Of a DNA stretch of 64,000 bases, positions 1-10,360 are shown piece after piece; the first letter of the stretch is position 1, and every line of letters starts with the position of its first letter. The notes below the pieces were generated by a model that saw only the letters and a list, made by a program, of their open reading frames with translations, made no database searches and was not told where the DNA came from. The position numbers and the translations under genes were made by a program. This stretch comes from Ursus arctos (lineage: Eukaryota; Chordata; Mammalia; Carnivora; Ursidae): the NCBI RefSeq assembly GCF_023065955.2, contig NW_026622952.1, positions 35,909,813 to 35,973,812 of the forward strand. The letters run 5' to 3'.

Positions 1-318
1 TGGCAAACTTTTCTGTAAGGGACCAGACAGTAAGTATATTACACTCTGCATCTGTCGCAACTACTCAACTCAGCCGCCATAGCCTGAAAGCAGACAGCGA
101 CAATGCAGAAAGAATCAACATGGCCGTGTTGCGATCAAACTTTATTTATGAATACGGAAATTTGAATTTCAAATCATTTTCCCCTATCATGAGATATTCT
201 TCTTTTGATTTTATTTCAACCATTTAAAAATGTAAAAATCATTCTTAGCTCACAGGGATGTCCAAAAAGAGGGGGCAGGCAAGATGTGGCCCATGGGCCA
301 CAGTTTGCCAACTCCTGA
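1..318. mobile_element. hAT-type nonautonomous DNA transposon
   Basis: Terminal inverted repeats TGGCAAACT and AGTTTGCCA enclose a sequence I recognise as a common mammalian MITE. The exact family name is not assigned. Its outermost bases may lie before base 1. A related fragment is at 47240-47440. Confidence 0.6.
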
Positions 319-1436
319 TCTCGGGAGAGCTCTGGGCCCTCTCTTCAGAAATATGCCCACATACCTGAAAGTTCACAAGGATACACAGGAGTGAAAACTC
401 CCAATCAAAGGAGAGAGAGACAAGGGTTTATGGTTCAATATACCAACGAGCCCCATGAAGTTTGCTACCCCAAATCGTCATGAATAGACAAAAACATACA
501 GAAAATGAGAAAAACTTCACCATAACTCTGGAAAATGTGGAAGGGTGCCATTAACAGATAAAGTATGAGGAAATTCTGGAAGATATAAAGAAGATGGAAT
601 AAATTGACCAAAAAAACTCCACTTTCCCACTTATAGACCCTCCATCCTCCCTGAGGCCAACTGGCCTTCCGAGGAAAGAAAGAGGTCGGGAAGCTGAGAA
701 ATGCTCCTCGGACACTCTGGACTGTCCACTAAGGCAGGCTGGGAGCAGGGCAGGAGAACTTGGAGAAACCCATGCCAGGTACGCTGGATGTTAGCACCGA
801 GGGCAGAGAGCCGAGAGAAATCCATCCACAGAGCAAGCGAGCGAGGGCAGATGCGGGAGCCCAGAGCGGAGCGCGACCTTGCGGAGGCGTCCCAGGCCTT
901 CCCGCAGGACAAGGGCCACCCTCTGAAGGTGGGGTTAGGGCAGCAGGTGGAGAGAGAGCTCACGAGACAGGAGGGCAGGGCAGAGAGCAGACAAAACCCC
1001 CGACTCCCTGCACCCGGAAAGCAGCCACTCTCAGACGTCATTAATGCGGGGTTTCCACCGACGAGTGACGAGCCATTGGAAAATAGTGTGAAATGAGCTA
1101 TGGAGAGTGCTGAAGAAATGTGCCTGCCTTTAACATACATTTATTTTAAGACCCTAAAGAGAAACTATAATATGGACTAAATCAATAGCATGAAATCATA
1201 AAAAACAAACAAACAAACAAAAAAACCCTAGGCCCAGTAAAAGAAGATTCAAAATGTTAACAGTGGTCATTTCTTCCAATATGGCAAAGGTGGGAGGAAA
1301 AGCAATCTGCTTTTCCATCACAATAAAACAGTGAGTTACCCAGTGAAATCTACTGGGTTTTGAAGCTTCCCACAAAACATGTTATTTCATATCATCAATT
1401 ATGAGAGAATCACGTTAAAATATGAAAATAACTTAC
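319..1436 (-). other. CENPU: CENPU intron 2, partial
   Basis: Intron sequence downstream of exon 2 in transcript direction. Opposed open frames at 631-1140 arise from moderately GC-rich sequence and resemble no protein I know. Nothing else recognised. Confidence 0.6.
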
Positions 1437-1485
1437 ATCTTTTGTGGAATGTGTTCTTCCTACAGTGTTCTTTGAAGATCTCACA
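1437..1485 (-). CDS. CENPU: CENPU exon 2
   Basis: 49 nt: one base completing the split Gly, then 16 codons, VRSSKNTVGRTHSTKD. From memory the human protein reads ARRSKNTLERTHSMKD here, so 11 of 16 positions agree. The acceptor TTTAATAG follows a T-rich tract; the donor is GAT|GTAAGT. The next exon (human KAGQKCKP...) was not found above base 1, so the gene continues outside the window. Confidence 0.85.
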
Positions 1486-1834
1486 CTATTAAACAGCAAA
1501 AACACACACAGAAGGAAATATTAAAAACAACTGGGAAGCAGCATAACTTGCAACCCTTTCTAAGCATTTTTTTTTCTCCCCAAATTATATTCCTTGTTAG
1601 TTGCATGAATAGTGTGTACACAGTGAAAGTCAGGTTATGGCCAAATCCTTTCAGAAAACAGAACCCGTATCTCACACATATATTTTTTTTTAACAGGTCA
1701 AATCATAGCACAGGTATAGAAAGTCGCACACCTCTCTCGCTCAGGGACACGAACACTCTTCATCCTGCTATCCTTGGCCCTGAGGACAGGTCAACAGCAG
1801 CGACCGACAGTTTCTGCTGAACTGAGCGAAAGGG

Positions 1835-2040
1835 AGGTCCGCTGGCATTTACGAAGCACCTGACACCTGTCCCACCCTGTGCCTGGCTCTCGCGCGTACA
1901 TTTTTCTCATTTGGCTCTAACAGTCCTATGAAGTAGAAGTGAATCCCATGTTGCAGATGTACATTTGCCCAAAGCAGCACACGGCCAAGAAGGAGAAGCC
2001 TGCATTAAAACGTGCTTCCCTCTTTCCACCACTTCATGTC
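1835..2040 (+). mobile_element. MIR SINE
   Basis: MIR core features: GCCTGGC, TCATTTGGCTCTAACAG, CCCATGTTGCAGATG. Old and diverged. Confidence 0.55.
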
Positions 2041-2334
2041 CCTCCATCGGGCATTAGGATAAAAGGATAAAGCTGCAGATCTTCAAGCTTAAAGTAAACA
2101 AGATGTAAAAACAGGGACTAAAATACAAACTGGAAACAAGAGGTGGGAAATAACATCGCCAGTGAGTGTGTACCGAGTACCCTCTGCACACCAGGCATTG
2201 TACTAGGGACTGGGGATGCTCTGGTAAATTCCACACGCAGTCCCTGACTTTACAACATGCCATGCAGACACCCGTCTGTGGACAGCAGATCAATTAGTGT
2301 GTCTGAATCCACATTTGAGTAATGTTTTATCTGA

Positions 2335-2605
2335 TATAATTTCAAACTTACAGAAACATTACAAGTGTAAGAACATTCTGTAGATTCTTCACCCAGGTTT
2401 ACCAATTGTTTACATTTTGTCTCACATGCTTTCTGTGTGTATATATGAACTAGAGACCTAAATAATTCAGTGTCTCTAAGAGAGAGAGCATTATATTGCA
2501 TCATCACGGTACAATTCCCAAATTAAGAAAATTAACACTGATGATTATATAATCTACAGTCTATATCTGAACTGCATCCATTGCCCCACCGTGTCCTTTA
2601 AAAAT
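2335..2605. mobile_element. Old L1 fragment
   Basis: TTCACCCAGGTTTACCAATTG and the following stretch resemble old L1M-type sequence. Orientation and family not settled. Confidence 0.45.
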
Positions 2606-2774
2606 TTTTTTCTGCATTTTCAAAAAGGAAATACAAAAGACTATAAAATTTAAGATTGCATTGGACATCGTATCATCATAAACTTTGTTCTCCATGTGTG
2701 CAGTGCACATTTACGTACAGTGATGTAAAATATCATTACTGTGAATCACAAACGAAAAAGCTGAATTCCTTAGA

Positions 2775-2930
2775 GCAGGGTTCTCAAACTTCAGGCATCA
2801 GAATCACTTGGAGGGCTTCAAACAGATGGCTTGGCCCCATCCCCAGAGTTTCTGATTCCGTAGGCCCAGGATGGGATCTGAGATTTCACATTTCTAAACA
2901 AGGAACCACACCTTAAGAACCTCTGCTTTA
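2775..2930 (+). mobile_element. MER5A-like DNA transposon
   Basis: GGTTCTCAAACTTCAGGCAT, CAGAGTTTCTGATTC and the closing AAGAACCTCTG match MER5A as I recall it. Confidence 0.75.
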
Positions 2931-3964
2931 TTGGATTCTCAGCTCCCAAGAAGGTAGAACAGGTATTCATTTTATGGCATTTATGATTCTAGGGTTCAGA
3001 AAAGTGACTTATTAATGGTCATACAGCCAAGTAACAGAAATAGGTCTAAAACCCAGATTGCCTAACTTCTTATCCTCCTCTCCACTGGCTCCTGCCTCCT
3101 CTGTGCTTAAGAGAAAGTCCTTACCTTAGGGTAGGCGCAAGGTGAGGTTTCTCAAAGACAGAAACCTCTGTGATACCATACGTAAGATTTTTGGTATATG
3201 CGCACCAGTGCGTTTCAGGGGGAAGGATGAACAGATTGCAGGAATCTCAAAGGCAATAATGTTATATGTACGTACGTACACACACACACACAGAGAGGGA
3301 GAGAAATGGGGAAGGGAAGTCGGGGGAGAGAAACAAAACCTACCTGGCCTATCAGAATAAGCTTATCTCTCATCAGGTGATGTTAAGGCCCATATTCTTT
3401 CCCGATCCTCCCCTCCTTTGGGAGAGTCCTCCCTTCTTCCCCACCAGCCACAGGAGTCTAGTCTCAATTTATTCCACCTGCCTGCTCTGTCCTGCTCCAA
3501 CCTTTCCCCTATGCTCTGCTTGGCTCACCTTCCACAGTCAGCTCATGTCTACACATGCCACCTTCTCCAGGCAGTCTTCCCAGGGCCCAGGAGGAACTCC
3601 TGGATGTTTGTATGACCTTGTGCACCCACTGTAGCAAGCTGAGACCCCTTTAGCCAGGACCACACCAGGCCTTTGGATGCGCTCAAGACACAGCCAGCCA
3701 GAAATGGTCAATGAATCCATTAAAACTAATATTTTGGAGAGCGATTTGGAGTCTATATTTAAATGCATGCCCTTTTTGATTAAAAAACAAACAAAAGACC
3801 CAACTGCTTGACCCATCCTGCAGTGCCCCTTTTAAACATAACAAGCGGCAGCTTGGTCCCCTAGCTGGCGATTTGGTTCAGCTTTAAGTTCCGTGTTACA
3901 AAAACACCAGGATCTTGAAAATAAGAACACCTGACTACCCGCCGGAGCGCTAACGTTTCTAGAA

Positions 3965-4200
3965 AGTCCTGTCTGGCAAGCAGTAGGCACTCAATGAGTT
4001 ACTGTCGGATATTTTGTTTCAAAATATTTTGATTCTGCTTCAGACTACGCCCACCCACTCAAAGCTAACATTAACATTCTTTTCCACCCTCCAGACACAA
4101 TGTTCAGCTGTAACTCCTTTAACTCTTACGGCGACCTACGTAGTCTGGATTTTTATTTCCATTTTCCAGGTGGAACAGAGGCCCTGGGCGAATTCCACAG
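3965..4200. mobile_element. MIR/L2-like sequence
   Basis: AGTAGGCACTCAATGAGT and TTTATTTCCATTTTCCAGGT resemble L2/MIR 3' ends, immediately upstream of the CpG island on the plus strand. Low certainty. Confidence 0.4.
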
Positions 4201-4320
4201 TGGCAGAGCCGGGGACCGTCGCTACTCAGCACGAACATCTCCGAGAGCCACAAACGCCGCAGCAGAGGAAGGAGAGAAAGCCTGTCCCCCGTCCGCGTCC
4301 CCACGGGCCGCACAACTTAC

Positions 4321-4361
4321 CCGCCCCGCCCGGGGTACCGCACCCGCCGCGACGGGGCCAT
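4321..4361 (-). CDS. CENPU: CENPU exon 1, coding part with start codon
   Basis: CENP-U belongs to the constitutive centromere-associated network (CENP-O/P/Q/U/R group) and docks Polo-like kinase 1 at kinetochores. ATG at 4361-4359 opens 13 codons plus two bases, an Arg/Pro-rich start (MAPSRRVRYPGRG) comparable to human MAPRGRRRPRP. The donor GG|GTAAGTT is strong. The phase fits exon 2 exactly, giving GGT (Gly), where human also has Gly. The ATG context is moderate (G at +4, no purine at -3). It lies in a CpG island, and CENPU is the human neighbour of ACSL1. Confidence 0.8.
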
Positions 4362-4400
4362 CCGAGTCTACCGCTCTCCGCGCAGGCAGAGCCCGTAAAG

Positions 4401-4411
4401 TTCCCGCCAAA
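4401..4411 (-). promoter_or_regulatory. CENPU: E2F-type site (TTTGGCGGGAA)
   Basis: On the minus strand this reads TTTGGCGGGAA, a close match to the E2F consensus. It is about 40 bp upstream of the CENPU ATG. E2F control would fit a kinetochore gene expressed with the cell cycle. Match by eye only. Confidence 0.6.
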
Positions 4412-4431
4412 CCCCGCGCCGCTCGGAGCAG

Positions 4432-4436
4432 CCAAT
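4432..4436 (+). promoter_or_regulatory. CCAAT box (NF-Y type)
   Basis: GCCAATAG, about 70 bp upstream of the CENPU ATG and some 20 bp from the E2F-type site. A second CCAAT lies at about 4576-4580 (AACCAATCG). NF-Y sites spaced this way are common in cell-cycle promoters. Confidence 0.55.
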
Positions 4437-4984
4437 AGGGGCCGAGCATGCTCTCCCGCCCCCACACCCCTCCCCGGACCTTGTACTAGAGCGGGCCCTG
4501 GGCTCCTCCCCAGCCTGGAGCGCGAGAGAAAACCAGACCTGGAATTCTAGGAAAGCTGGAGTCCGCGCCTTTCAACCAATCGCTTGCTGAAGGGCTTTGA
4601 GACGGCATCAGTTTGCCGGGCTTTTGCTCCCACCCGCGCGCCGCGCCAGTTTTCCAAAGCTCCACAGTTCCGGAGCCGCGTGGGCCCGCCCACGGGGCGG
4701 GGAAGGGGAGGAGCCGCAGCTGAAAAGAGGTGGTGCGCTCGCCCTGTGGACTTGAGCCAAATCACAGCAGGAGCTCCAGGCGCTTTTGTCCCTGGAGGGT
4801 TAGAGCGATGCATTGCCGAACAGGCAGGATTTGACTTCCCTGCTGCCCTCCACCAGCTGTGTGAGCTCTGCGTGTTATTTTACCTCTATTCCAGTGTCCT
4901 CATGGTAAGTGGGGAGGGTCCCTTCTGGAGCTAATATTCTATTCTTTTCTGTTTAAAAATGTATTATCCCGCAAAAGAACGCTG

Positions 4985-5290
4985 GGCCCTTACCACATCG
5001 TAAATAAAAATGAACTTTATTAAAATGGACCAAAGACCTAAACTTGAAAACTATACAACTCTTAGAAGAAAACAGAGCAAAAACTTCATGACACTGAATT
5101 TGGCAATGATTTCTTGCATATGATGCCAAAAGCACAGTTTGGGATGATGAAAAGGTTCTGCAGATGGAGAGTGGTGGATGATTGCCTAACGTGAATGTAC
5201 TTAAGTAGTGCCGCTGAAGTGTAGAGTTAAAAATGGTTAAAATGCTAAATTTCATGTTATGTATATTTTATCACAATAAAAAGTTATAGC
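4985..5290 (+). mobile_element. Old L1 3' end
   Basis: ATGGACCAAAGACCTAAACT with AACTCTTAGAAGAAAACA is the end of ORF2; AATGTACTTAAGTAGTGCC and TTTATCACAATAAAAAG is the 3' UTR. An internal deletion is likely. Confidence 0.75.
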
Positions 5291-5334
5291 TCATGCATAC
5301 AAAAAATATATATAATGTAAGGATAAAAAGTAAC

Positions 5335-5520
5335 ACCTAAGCGTTGGACTGGTGATTCCAGGCTCAGGTCATGGTCTCAGAGTCCTGAGATCCAGTCCTT
5401 CCCCACCCCACCCCACCTCCCCAGCCCCCACCCCACTAACGTGGGCTCCAGGCTGAACTTGGAGTCTGCTTAAAATTCTCTCTCTCTCTCTCTCTGCCCC
5501 TCTGTCTCAAAACAACAGCA
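5335..5520 (+). mobile_element. Old CAN SINE
   Basis: Diverged copy: GGCTCAGGTCATGGTCTCAG is recognisable, followed by a CT-rich run and an A-rich tail. Confidence 0.7.
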
Positions 5521-6469
5521 GCAACAACAACAACACCACCATGTACTCACCACTGGATTAGAAAATAAACAATTATCTCCACCCCACCCCACCCCCCGGG
5601 CCCGTTATAACCGCTCTTCGGACTTGTGTCAGACCCACAAGCACAAGACTTACAACCCTTTTCCCAGAAAATGGAGCTACCTTGATAAATCCCTAAATAA
5701 TGTATGAATTACTGTATGGTTCTAAACTTTATATAAATGATATTTGGTATGTATTCTGCAAACGCTCTTAATCAAAGTTACAATTTTTAGATTTAGCCAC
5801 ATCCATGCACGTAGCTGTAGTTCATTCTTTTCCATTGTCTTTGGAATGCTTTAAATATTCCACACTTTATTTCTTCATTCCCCTGTGTATGGCTATGTCA
5901 GTGGTTTTCAGTCTTTTGCTCTAACCAACAATGCAGTGCTAAACGTTCTTGTGTCTCACATGACATATGTCTGAGAGTCTCTCTAAGGATCAACTCAATA
6001 GTAATATTGTTGCTTTGTAGGATAAGGACATTTTCAGCTCTATAAGATAATGTCAATTTTTACACCTTGTTTGGTAGACTACAATTTAAATCCCCCATCA
6101 GCCGTATATAAAAGTCCCCTTGGACTTTTCAACACTTACAGCTTTCAAGACTTTTACATGTTTACCTAACTAGTGAGCTGAAATGCTATCCTATTCTGTT
6201 TTTTATTTACATTTTCCTTAAGTCCATCAGCTTTTCATTGTTTATAGGTCCTTCCTGATTCCTCCTTGGTGAAATCACCCCACCCAGGAATTATTTGGGC
6301 AATTGCCATTGGAGAGTAAATTACCTTTGAGGAATTGAAAGTACATCCCATTTGCTGATGGGTAGAAATAGGGTTCCTGGAGCCATGGAAATCTGTCACT
6401 CTTAAGAGAGTGGACAGGTAGCTCCATTTTCTGGGAAAAGGGTTGCAGGTCTTGTGCTTGTGGGTCTGA
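5521..6469. other. Intergenic, mostly unassigned
   Basis: AT-rich sequence with no gene. Stretches such as TTTAGCCACATCCATGCACG near 5800 look like an old L1 3' part; not certain. Confidence 0.4.
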
Positions 6470-6526
6470 AAAAAGAAACTGCCCAACTGTCAAGACAGGA
6501 AGATGTGCAGCACTCTGGATGGAATA
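6470..6526 (+). repeat. 57-bp dispersed duplicate, copy 1
   Basis: Matches 7220-7276 at 55 of 57 positions; flanks do not match. Confidence 0.85.
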
Positions 6527-6686
6527 AAACTCAACCCAAATAGGTTTAAAAAATAAAAGGAATTTCTGAGCTTGTGTCCAGAGGTAGGATGGCTGTCAAG
6601 CTGTTTGACCTAGAGGTTAGACAAGCCATCAGGGCTCTGAATCCATCTCCTGGCCCTCCTTGTACATCAGCCTTTTCCTCAGGCTG

Positions 6687-6742
6687 TATATCATCATCGT
6701 CACCATCATCGCCGTCATCGTCACCGTCATCGCCATCATCAT
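6687..6742 (+). repeat. (ATC/GTC)n trinucleotide repeat
   Basis: Interrupted ATC, ACC, GCC and GTC triplets, next to MIR-like sequence (about 6750-6970). Confidence 0.75.
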
Positions 6743-6749
6743 TGCTGGG

Positions 6750-6970
6750 ACTTATTGAGCATTTACTATGACCCAGGCATTGTCCTAAGTGTTTAGTACT
6801 TATTAAACCATTTAAACCTCTCAATAACCCTATGTGGTAAATACTATAATCCCACAGTACGTATGAGGAAACAAAGGAGCAGCCCCACAGGTGGTAAGGG
6901 GTGGTACCTGAATTAGATTTTAGGATTGGGGCCCAGAGCTGGCACCTGGCAGCTGCTCCAATCTCACATC
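6750..6970 (+). mobile_element. MIR SINE
   Basis: TTATTGAGCATTTACTATG, CCAGGCATTGTCCTAAG and AACCCTATGTGGTAAATACT are typical of MIR. Confidence 0.65.
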
Positions 6971-7108
6971 CGAACTCCACCATTCAAAGACAGGCAGTAG
7001 CCGTGTCCAGCACTCCCAGAAAAAGGCCTAAGCTTTACTCTAATTGGTCCAGCTCGTAACATACCTGCCTGGGTGAGTCAGGGTTCTCCAGGGAAACAGA
7101 ACCAATAG

Positions 7109-7113
<5 letters not shown>

Positions 7114-7150
<37 letters not shown>
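7114..7150 (+). repeat. (AC)n microsatellite
   Basis: About 18 AC units. Confidence 0.95.
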
Positions 7151-7151
<1 letters not shown>

Positions 7152-7219
7152 CTCCTATATATGTGTGTATGTGTATTTATAAATATAAAATAAATCTTTC
7201 TTTCATGTATATGTATTTT

Positions 7220-7276
7220 AAAAAGAAACTGCCCAACTGTCAAGACAGGAAGAGGTTCAGCACTCTGGATGGAATA
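7220..7276 (+). repeat. 57-bp dispersed duplicate, copy 2
   Basis: Copy of 6470-6526 sitting as a foreign block inside an old interspersed repeat, between its AT-rich part and ATTTATTTTAAGGAATTATC. Confidence 0.85.
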
Positions 7277-7607
7277 TTTATATCCATGTACATGAGAGAT
7301 TTATTTTAAGGAATTATCTCACACAATTGATTGTGGAGGCTGGCGAGTTTGCCATGAGAGGGCAGGCCAGCAACCTGGAAATTCAGGTAAGAGTTGATGT
7401 TGCAGGCTTGAGTCTGAATTCTGCAGGGTGACAGGCAGGAAACTCAGGCAGAATTTTTAGGCTGCAGTCTTGAGGCAGAATATTTTTTTATCATGGGCAA
7501 AATCCCAGTCTTTGCTCTTAAGGCCCTCAACTGATTGGGTGAGGGCCACCCACATCCTGGAGAATAATCTGCTCTACTCAAAGTCTACTAATTTAAAGAT
7601 TAATCAC

Positions 7608-7804
7608 GGGGCACCCGGGTGGCTCAGTCAGTTAGGCATCTGCCTTTGGCTCAGGTCCTGGTCCCAGGGTCCTGGGATCGAGCCCCACATTGGGCCCCCT
7701 GCTCAGCTGAGAGACTGCTTCTCCCTCTGCTCCTTCACCGGCTCATGCTCTCTCTCTCACTCACTCGCTCTCTCTCTCAAATAAATAAATAAAATCTTAA
7801 AAAA
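7608..7804 (+). mobile_element. CAN SINE
   Basis: Full-length; flanked by a perfect 13-bp duplication AAAGATTAATCAC (7595-7607 and 7805-7817). Confidence 0.95.
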
Positions 7805-8290
7805 AAAGATTAATCACATCTAAAAAATACCTTCATAGGGACATCTAGACTGGTGTTTGGCCAAACAAGTGGGTGCTATAGCCTTGACACATAACACGAA
7901 CACACACGTGACCCCGAACCAATTCCTGTGGCCAGAGAACTGGAATACACTCACTAGCTTCCTACTAGAACAGGCGTGGTGGGTGGAGGTGGAAATTGCG
8001 AGAGTGGGAAATGGCTGCTGGACACGGGCACCTGGAGGCCTCCGCAGGAACTTGCCCACGCCGGTGGAGCTAGTCACAGGGAAGGCAGGGTGCCAGCCTA
8101 GGCGTTCGAACGCCAAACTCACATTTGTTCCACTCCCTCGTGCTGCCTTCTCAGTGACTCTCAAACGGGGGGAGGGAAGGGGAGAGGGGAGGGGGCACAT
8201 TCCAGGATCTCCGGGGCACACGTAGTACGATAAAGTAGTAATTGTAACATGGAGAAGACTCCCAGTTGCTCTGGTCAAAGGGGGGTGGGA

Positions 8291-8705
8291 GGGGCGCCTG
8301 GGTGGCTCAGTCAGTTCAGTGTCTGCCTTCGGCTCAGGTCATGATCCCGGGGTCCTGGGACAGAGTCGTAGAGGGCTCCTTGCTCAGCGGGGAACCTACT
8401 TCTCCCTCTGCCTGCTGCTCCCCCTGCTTGTGCTCTCTCTCTCTCTCTGACAAATAGATAAATAAAATCTTTTTTTTTTCCTAAGATTTTATTCATTTAT
8501 TTGACACAGAGAGAGACAGCCAGCGAGAGAGGGAACACAGGCAGGGGGAGTGGGAGAGGAAGAAGCAGGCTCCCAGTGGAGGAGCCTGACGTGGGGCTTG
8601 ATCCCAGAACTCCGGGATCACGCCCTGAGCCGAAGGCAGACGCTTAACGACTGAGCCACCCAGGCGCCCCGATAAATAAAATCTTAAAAAAAAAAAAAAA
8701 AAAAA
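8291..8705 (+). mobile_element. CAN SINE, split by a second SINE
   Basis: Outer SINE: 8291-8456 plus its tail from 8671. A short duplication GGGTGGGAG flanks it (8283-8291 and 8713-8721). Confidence 0.9.
8472..8670 (-). mobile_element. CAN SINE nested in another SINE
   Basis: Inserted in antisense into the tail of the outer SINE, with a perfect 15-bp duplication GATAAATAAAATCTT (8457-8471 and 8671-8685). It is therefore younger than its host. Confidence 0.95.
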
Positions 8706-8721
8706 AGAGGGTGGGTGGGAG

Positions 8722-9700
8722 TCTTGCCTAAGAAGTTAGTGTCGAATGGCAATTTCCAAGCTTCTGTGGTTATTTGTACTGCTGGGGCGAAGACCAGGAC
8801 GCTTTCACGAGCATCTGAATGTAGATGTGGGAGTCTGGGTGGGAGGAGGCAAACACCAAGGCTCATCATAGGACAGTAAGAGGAACATGGGGGCTGGAGG
8901 CTGGAGGCTGGCGAGGGGAGAAGGGTCAGCCAAGGGAAGAGGAGAAGCCCAGCAGATCAGAGAAGCTGCGGCCAAGGACAGATCCGGTCCCTGGGAAACT
9001 CTCTGTGAAAACAATGCAGATTACTTTTTAAGGAAGCCCCGGCCCATATTTTCTATTTTCAGATGGTCCCTGCATTGTGTGTGTGCTGGTTCCATCTCCA
9101 TTAACCTTTCGTGAATGTGTGTTAAATTCAACAACCTTGTCTTGGTGTACCTAAGGGAGGTTGTGAAGGATTAGGGACAGGGGCCAGGATGCGGTGAAGC
9201 ATGGGTTTTGGAAGGGGACTGAACACGCAGGAGTGGAGGGAGCAGGGTCCCGACCCCTCCTGGTAGCCTGGGACAATGTGAGCCCAGAGGAGGAAAGGGG
9301 ATCGGGATCGCAGAAAAGCTGGAGGACATCTTCATGGGTGGGTGTGTGGGTGGGCGGGGGCCCCTGGCTATAGAACATACTTTCATGTTTGGAAAATGAA
9401 AAACAAACAAACAAACACACAACTATTGCTTTTATAATTCAGATGCAGAAAATAAAGAACCACAAAACGTCTTGGACGCTGGGATGAATGGAATGGTTGG
9501 GCATGGACACTCCCCTGTGGAAATACATCTTCCCTGTGGATTTGGTTGATGTGCATATTAGTTTCATGTTTTGGAATTATTAGTTTGATTTTTAAATAAG
9601 AATATAAATGAGAATATTATGCTTTATGTTACAGGTGTATCATGGAGATAATAGGTAAAGGATATGGAGCTAGATATACAGACTGTCTATATATGTATAA
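8722..9700. other. Intergenic, nothing recognised
   Basis: No gene, RNA or clear repeat seen. Short open frames on both strands look like chance. Confidence 0.5.
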
Positions 9701-9703
9701 CAC

Positions 9704-9836
9704 CCATTTGTAATTTATCTTGTAAGAACACAGATTTTTGCTAGGAGTTTTAGGAATTGCTCCAACATTGCTTTGGTTTTTCATTTTTGTTTTTGTTTTT
9801 TTCATTTAAGTTCAAGTTAGTTAACATAGAGTGTAT
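9704..9836. repeat. Inverted repeat, left arm
   Basis: Its reverse complement matches 10911-11031 at about 90% by eye, apart from length differences in the T-rich linker. It includes an L1 3' end, an A-rich linker and about 75 bp of otherwise unplaced sequence. The arms enclose the CALM2 pseudogene fragment, a SINE fragment and an L1. Confidence 0.75.
9803..9836 (-). mobile_element. L1 3'-end stub, inverted
   Basis: About 34 bp matching the last bases of carnivore L1 in antisense (AAGTTAGTTAACATAGAGTG), preceded on the plus strand by a T-rich tract that would be its poly-A. It forms part of an inverted repeat with 10911-11031. Confidence 0.6.
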
Positions 9837-10268
9837 GGGGCAGAATCCCACAGAAGCGGTTCCAGGACATGGTTAGTGCAGCAGATGCTGACGGCAAAGC
9901 ACCGCTGCCTCCCGGGAACTTCTGACAGTGACGGCGTGGGAACCAGCCCGTGAAGAAGAAATTACGGAAGCATTCCGTGTGTTCGACCGCAACGGCAGTA
10001 TTAATTAGCACGGCAGAGCTTTGCCATGTGCTGACAAACCTGGGAGAGAAGTGAACAGACGAAGAGGTCGATGAAATGACCGGGGAAGCAGATATTGATG
10101 GTGATGGTCTAAAGTAAACTGGGAAGAGTTTGTACAAACGATGGCAGAGAAGTGAAAACATTGTACAGCATGTGTTGAATTTCTTACACAAAATTGTTTA
10201 TTTGCCTTATCTTTCTTTGTAACTTACCCATAAAAGGTTTCCCCCTGCTATCAAAAAATATGCATGTA
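9837..10268 (+). pseudogene. CALM2: CALM2 processed pseudogene fragment
   Basis: Intronless, decayed copy of calmodulin 2 mRNA. It starts inside the coding region (at the GQNPTEA stretch), runs through EF-hand loops 3 and 4 (EAFRVFD and ADIDGDG are readable) to the stop, then about 110 bp of 3' UTR. The UTR (GTTTATTTGCCTTATCTTTC and ATATGCATGTAT) fits CALM2 rather than CALM1 or CALM3, from memory. Internal stops, deletions and frame changes show it is dead. No poly-A tail remains, because a SINE fragment abuts at 10271; its 5' end abuts an inverted L1 stub. Confidence 0.85.
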
Positions 10269-10270
10269 TT

Positions 10271-10360
10271 GGGGCGCCTGGGTGGCACAGCGGTTAAGCA
10301 TCTGCCTTCGGCTCAGGGCATGATCCTGGCGTTATGGGATCGAGCCCTGCATCAGGCTCC
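10271..10360 (+). mobile_element. CAN SINE, 5' half only
   Basis: The tRNA-derived head and the CACAGCGGTTAAGC box are present, ending at ATCAGGCTCC, where L1 sequence begins directly. The missing SINE half is not found beyond the L1. Confidence 0.85.

Larger units (their letters stand above)
1486..4320 (-). other. CENPU: CENPU intron 1
   Basis: A 2.8-kb intron bounded by GTAAGT and TAATAG. It holds an MIR copy, an old L1 fragment, a MER5A-like element and L2/MIR-like stretches near 3400-3650 and 3960-4200. No further exon or RNA gene seen. Confidence 0.75.
4190..4760. promoter_or_regulatory. CENPU: CpG-island promoter of CENPU
   Basis: GC-rich, CpG-dense block standing out from AT-rich flanks. 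It contains two CCAAT boxes, an E2F-type site and GC boxes (GGGCGG near 4694). It surrounds the CENPU start codon. Such islands often fire in both directions, so divergent transcription is possible but not shown. The transcription start is probably between 4365 and 4440. Confidence 0.75.
7075..7880 (+). mobile_element. Old interspersed repeat, interrupted
   Basis: GGTTCTCCAGGGAAACAGAACC, AACTGATTGGGTGAGGGCC and CTAGACTGGTGTTTGGCCAA form a known mammalian repeat whose family I do not name. It is interrupted by the second 57-bp duplicate and by the SINE at 7608. Confidence 0.55.

Noticed and set aside
631..1140. 169-codon minus-strand frame with an opposed 131-codon plus-strand frame
   Set aside because: No similarity recognised; lies within a CENPU intron and the two frames exclude each other.
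4222..4467. Several GC-rich minus-strand frames across the CpG island
   Set aside because: Only the frame starting at 4361 and spliced at 4321 fits CENPU; the others overlap it and are chance.
4584..4904. Possible divergent exon ending at a GTAAGT donor downstream of the CpG island
   Set aside because: The donor lies inside MIR-like sequence (GTGTCCTCATGGTAAGTGGG) that naturally resembles a donor, and no following exon was seen. Divergent transcription remains possible but unsupported.
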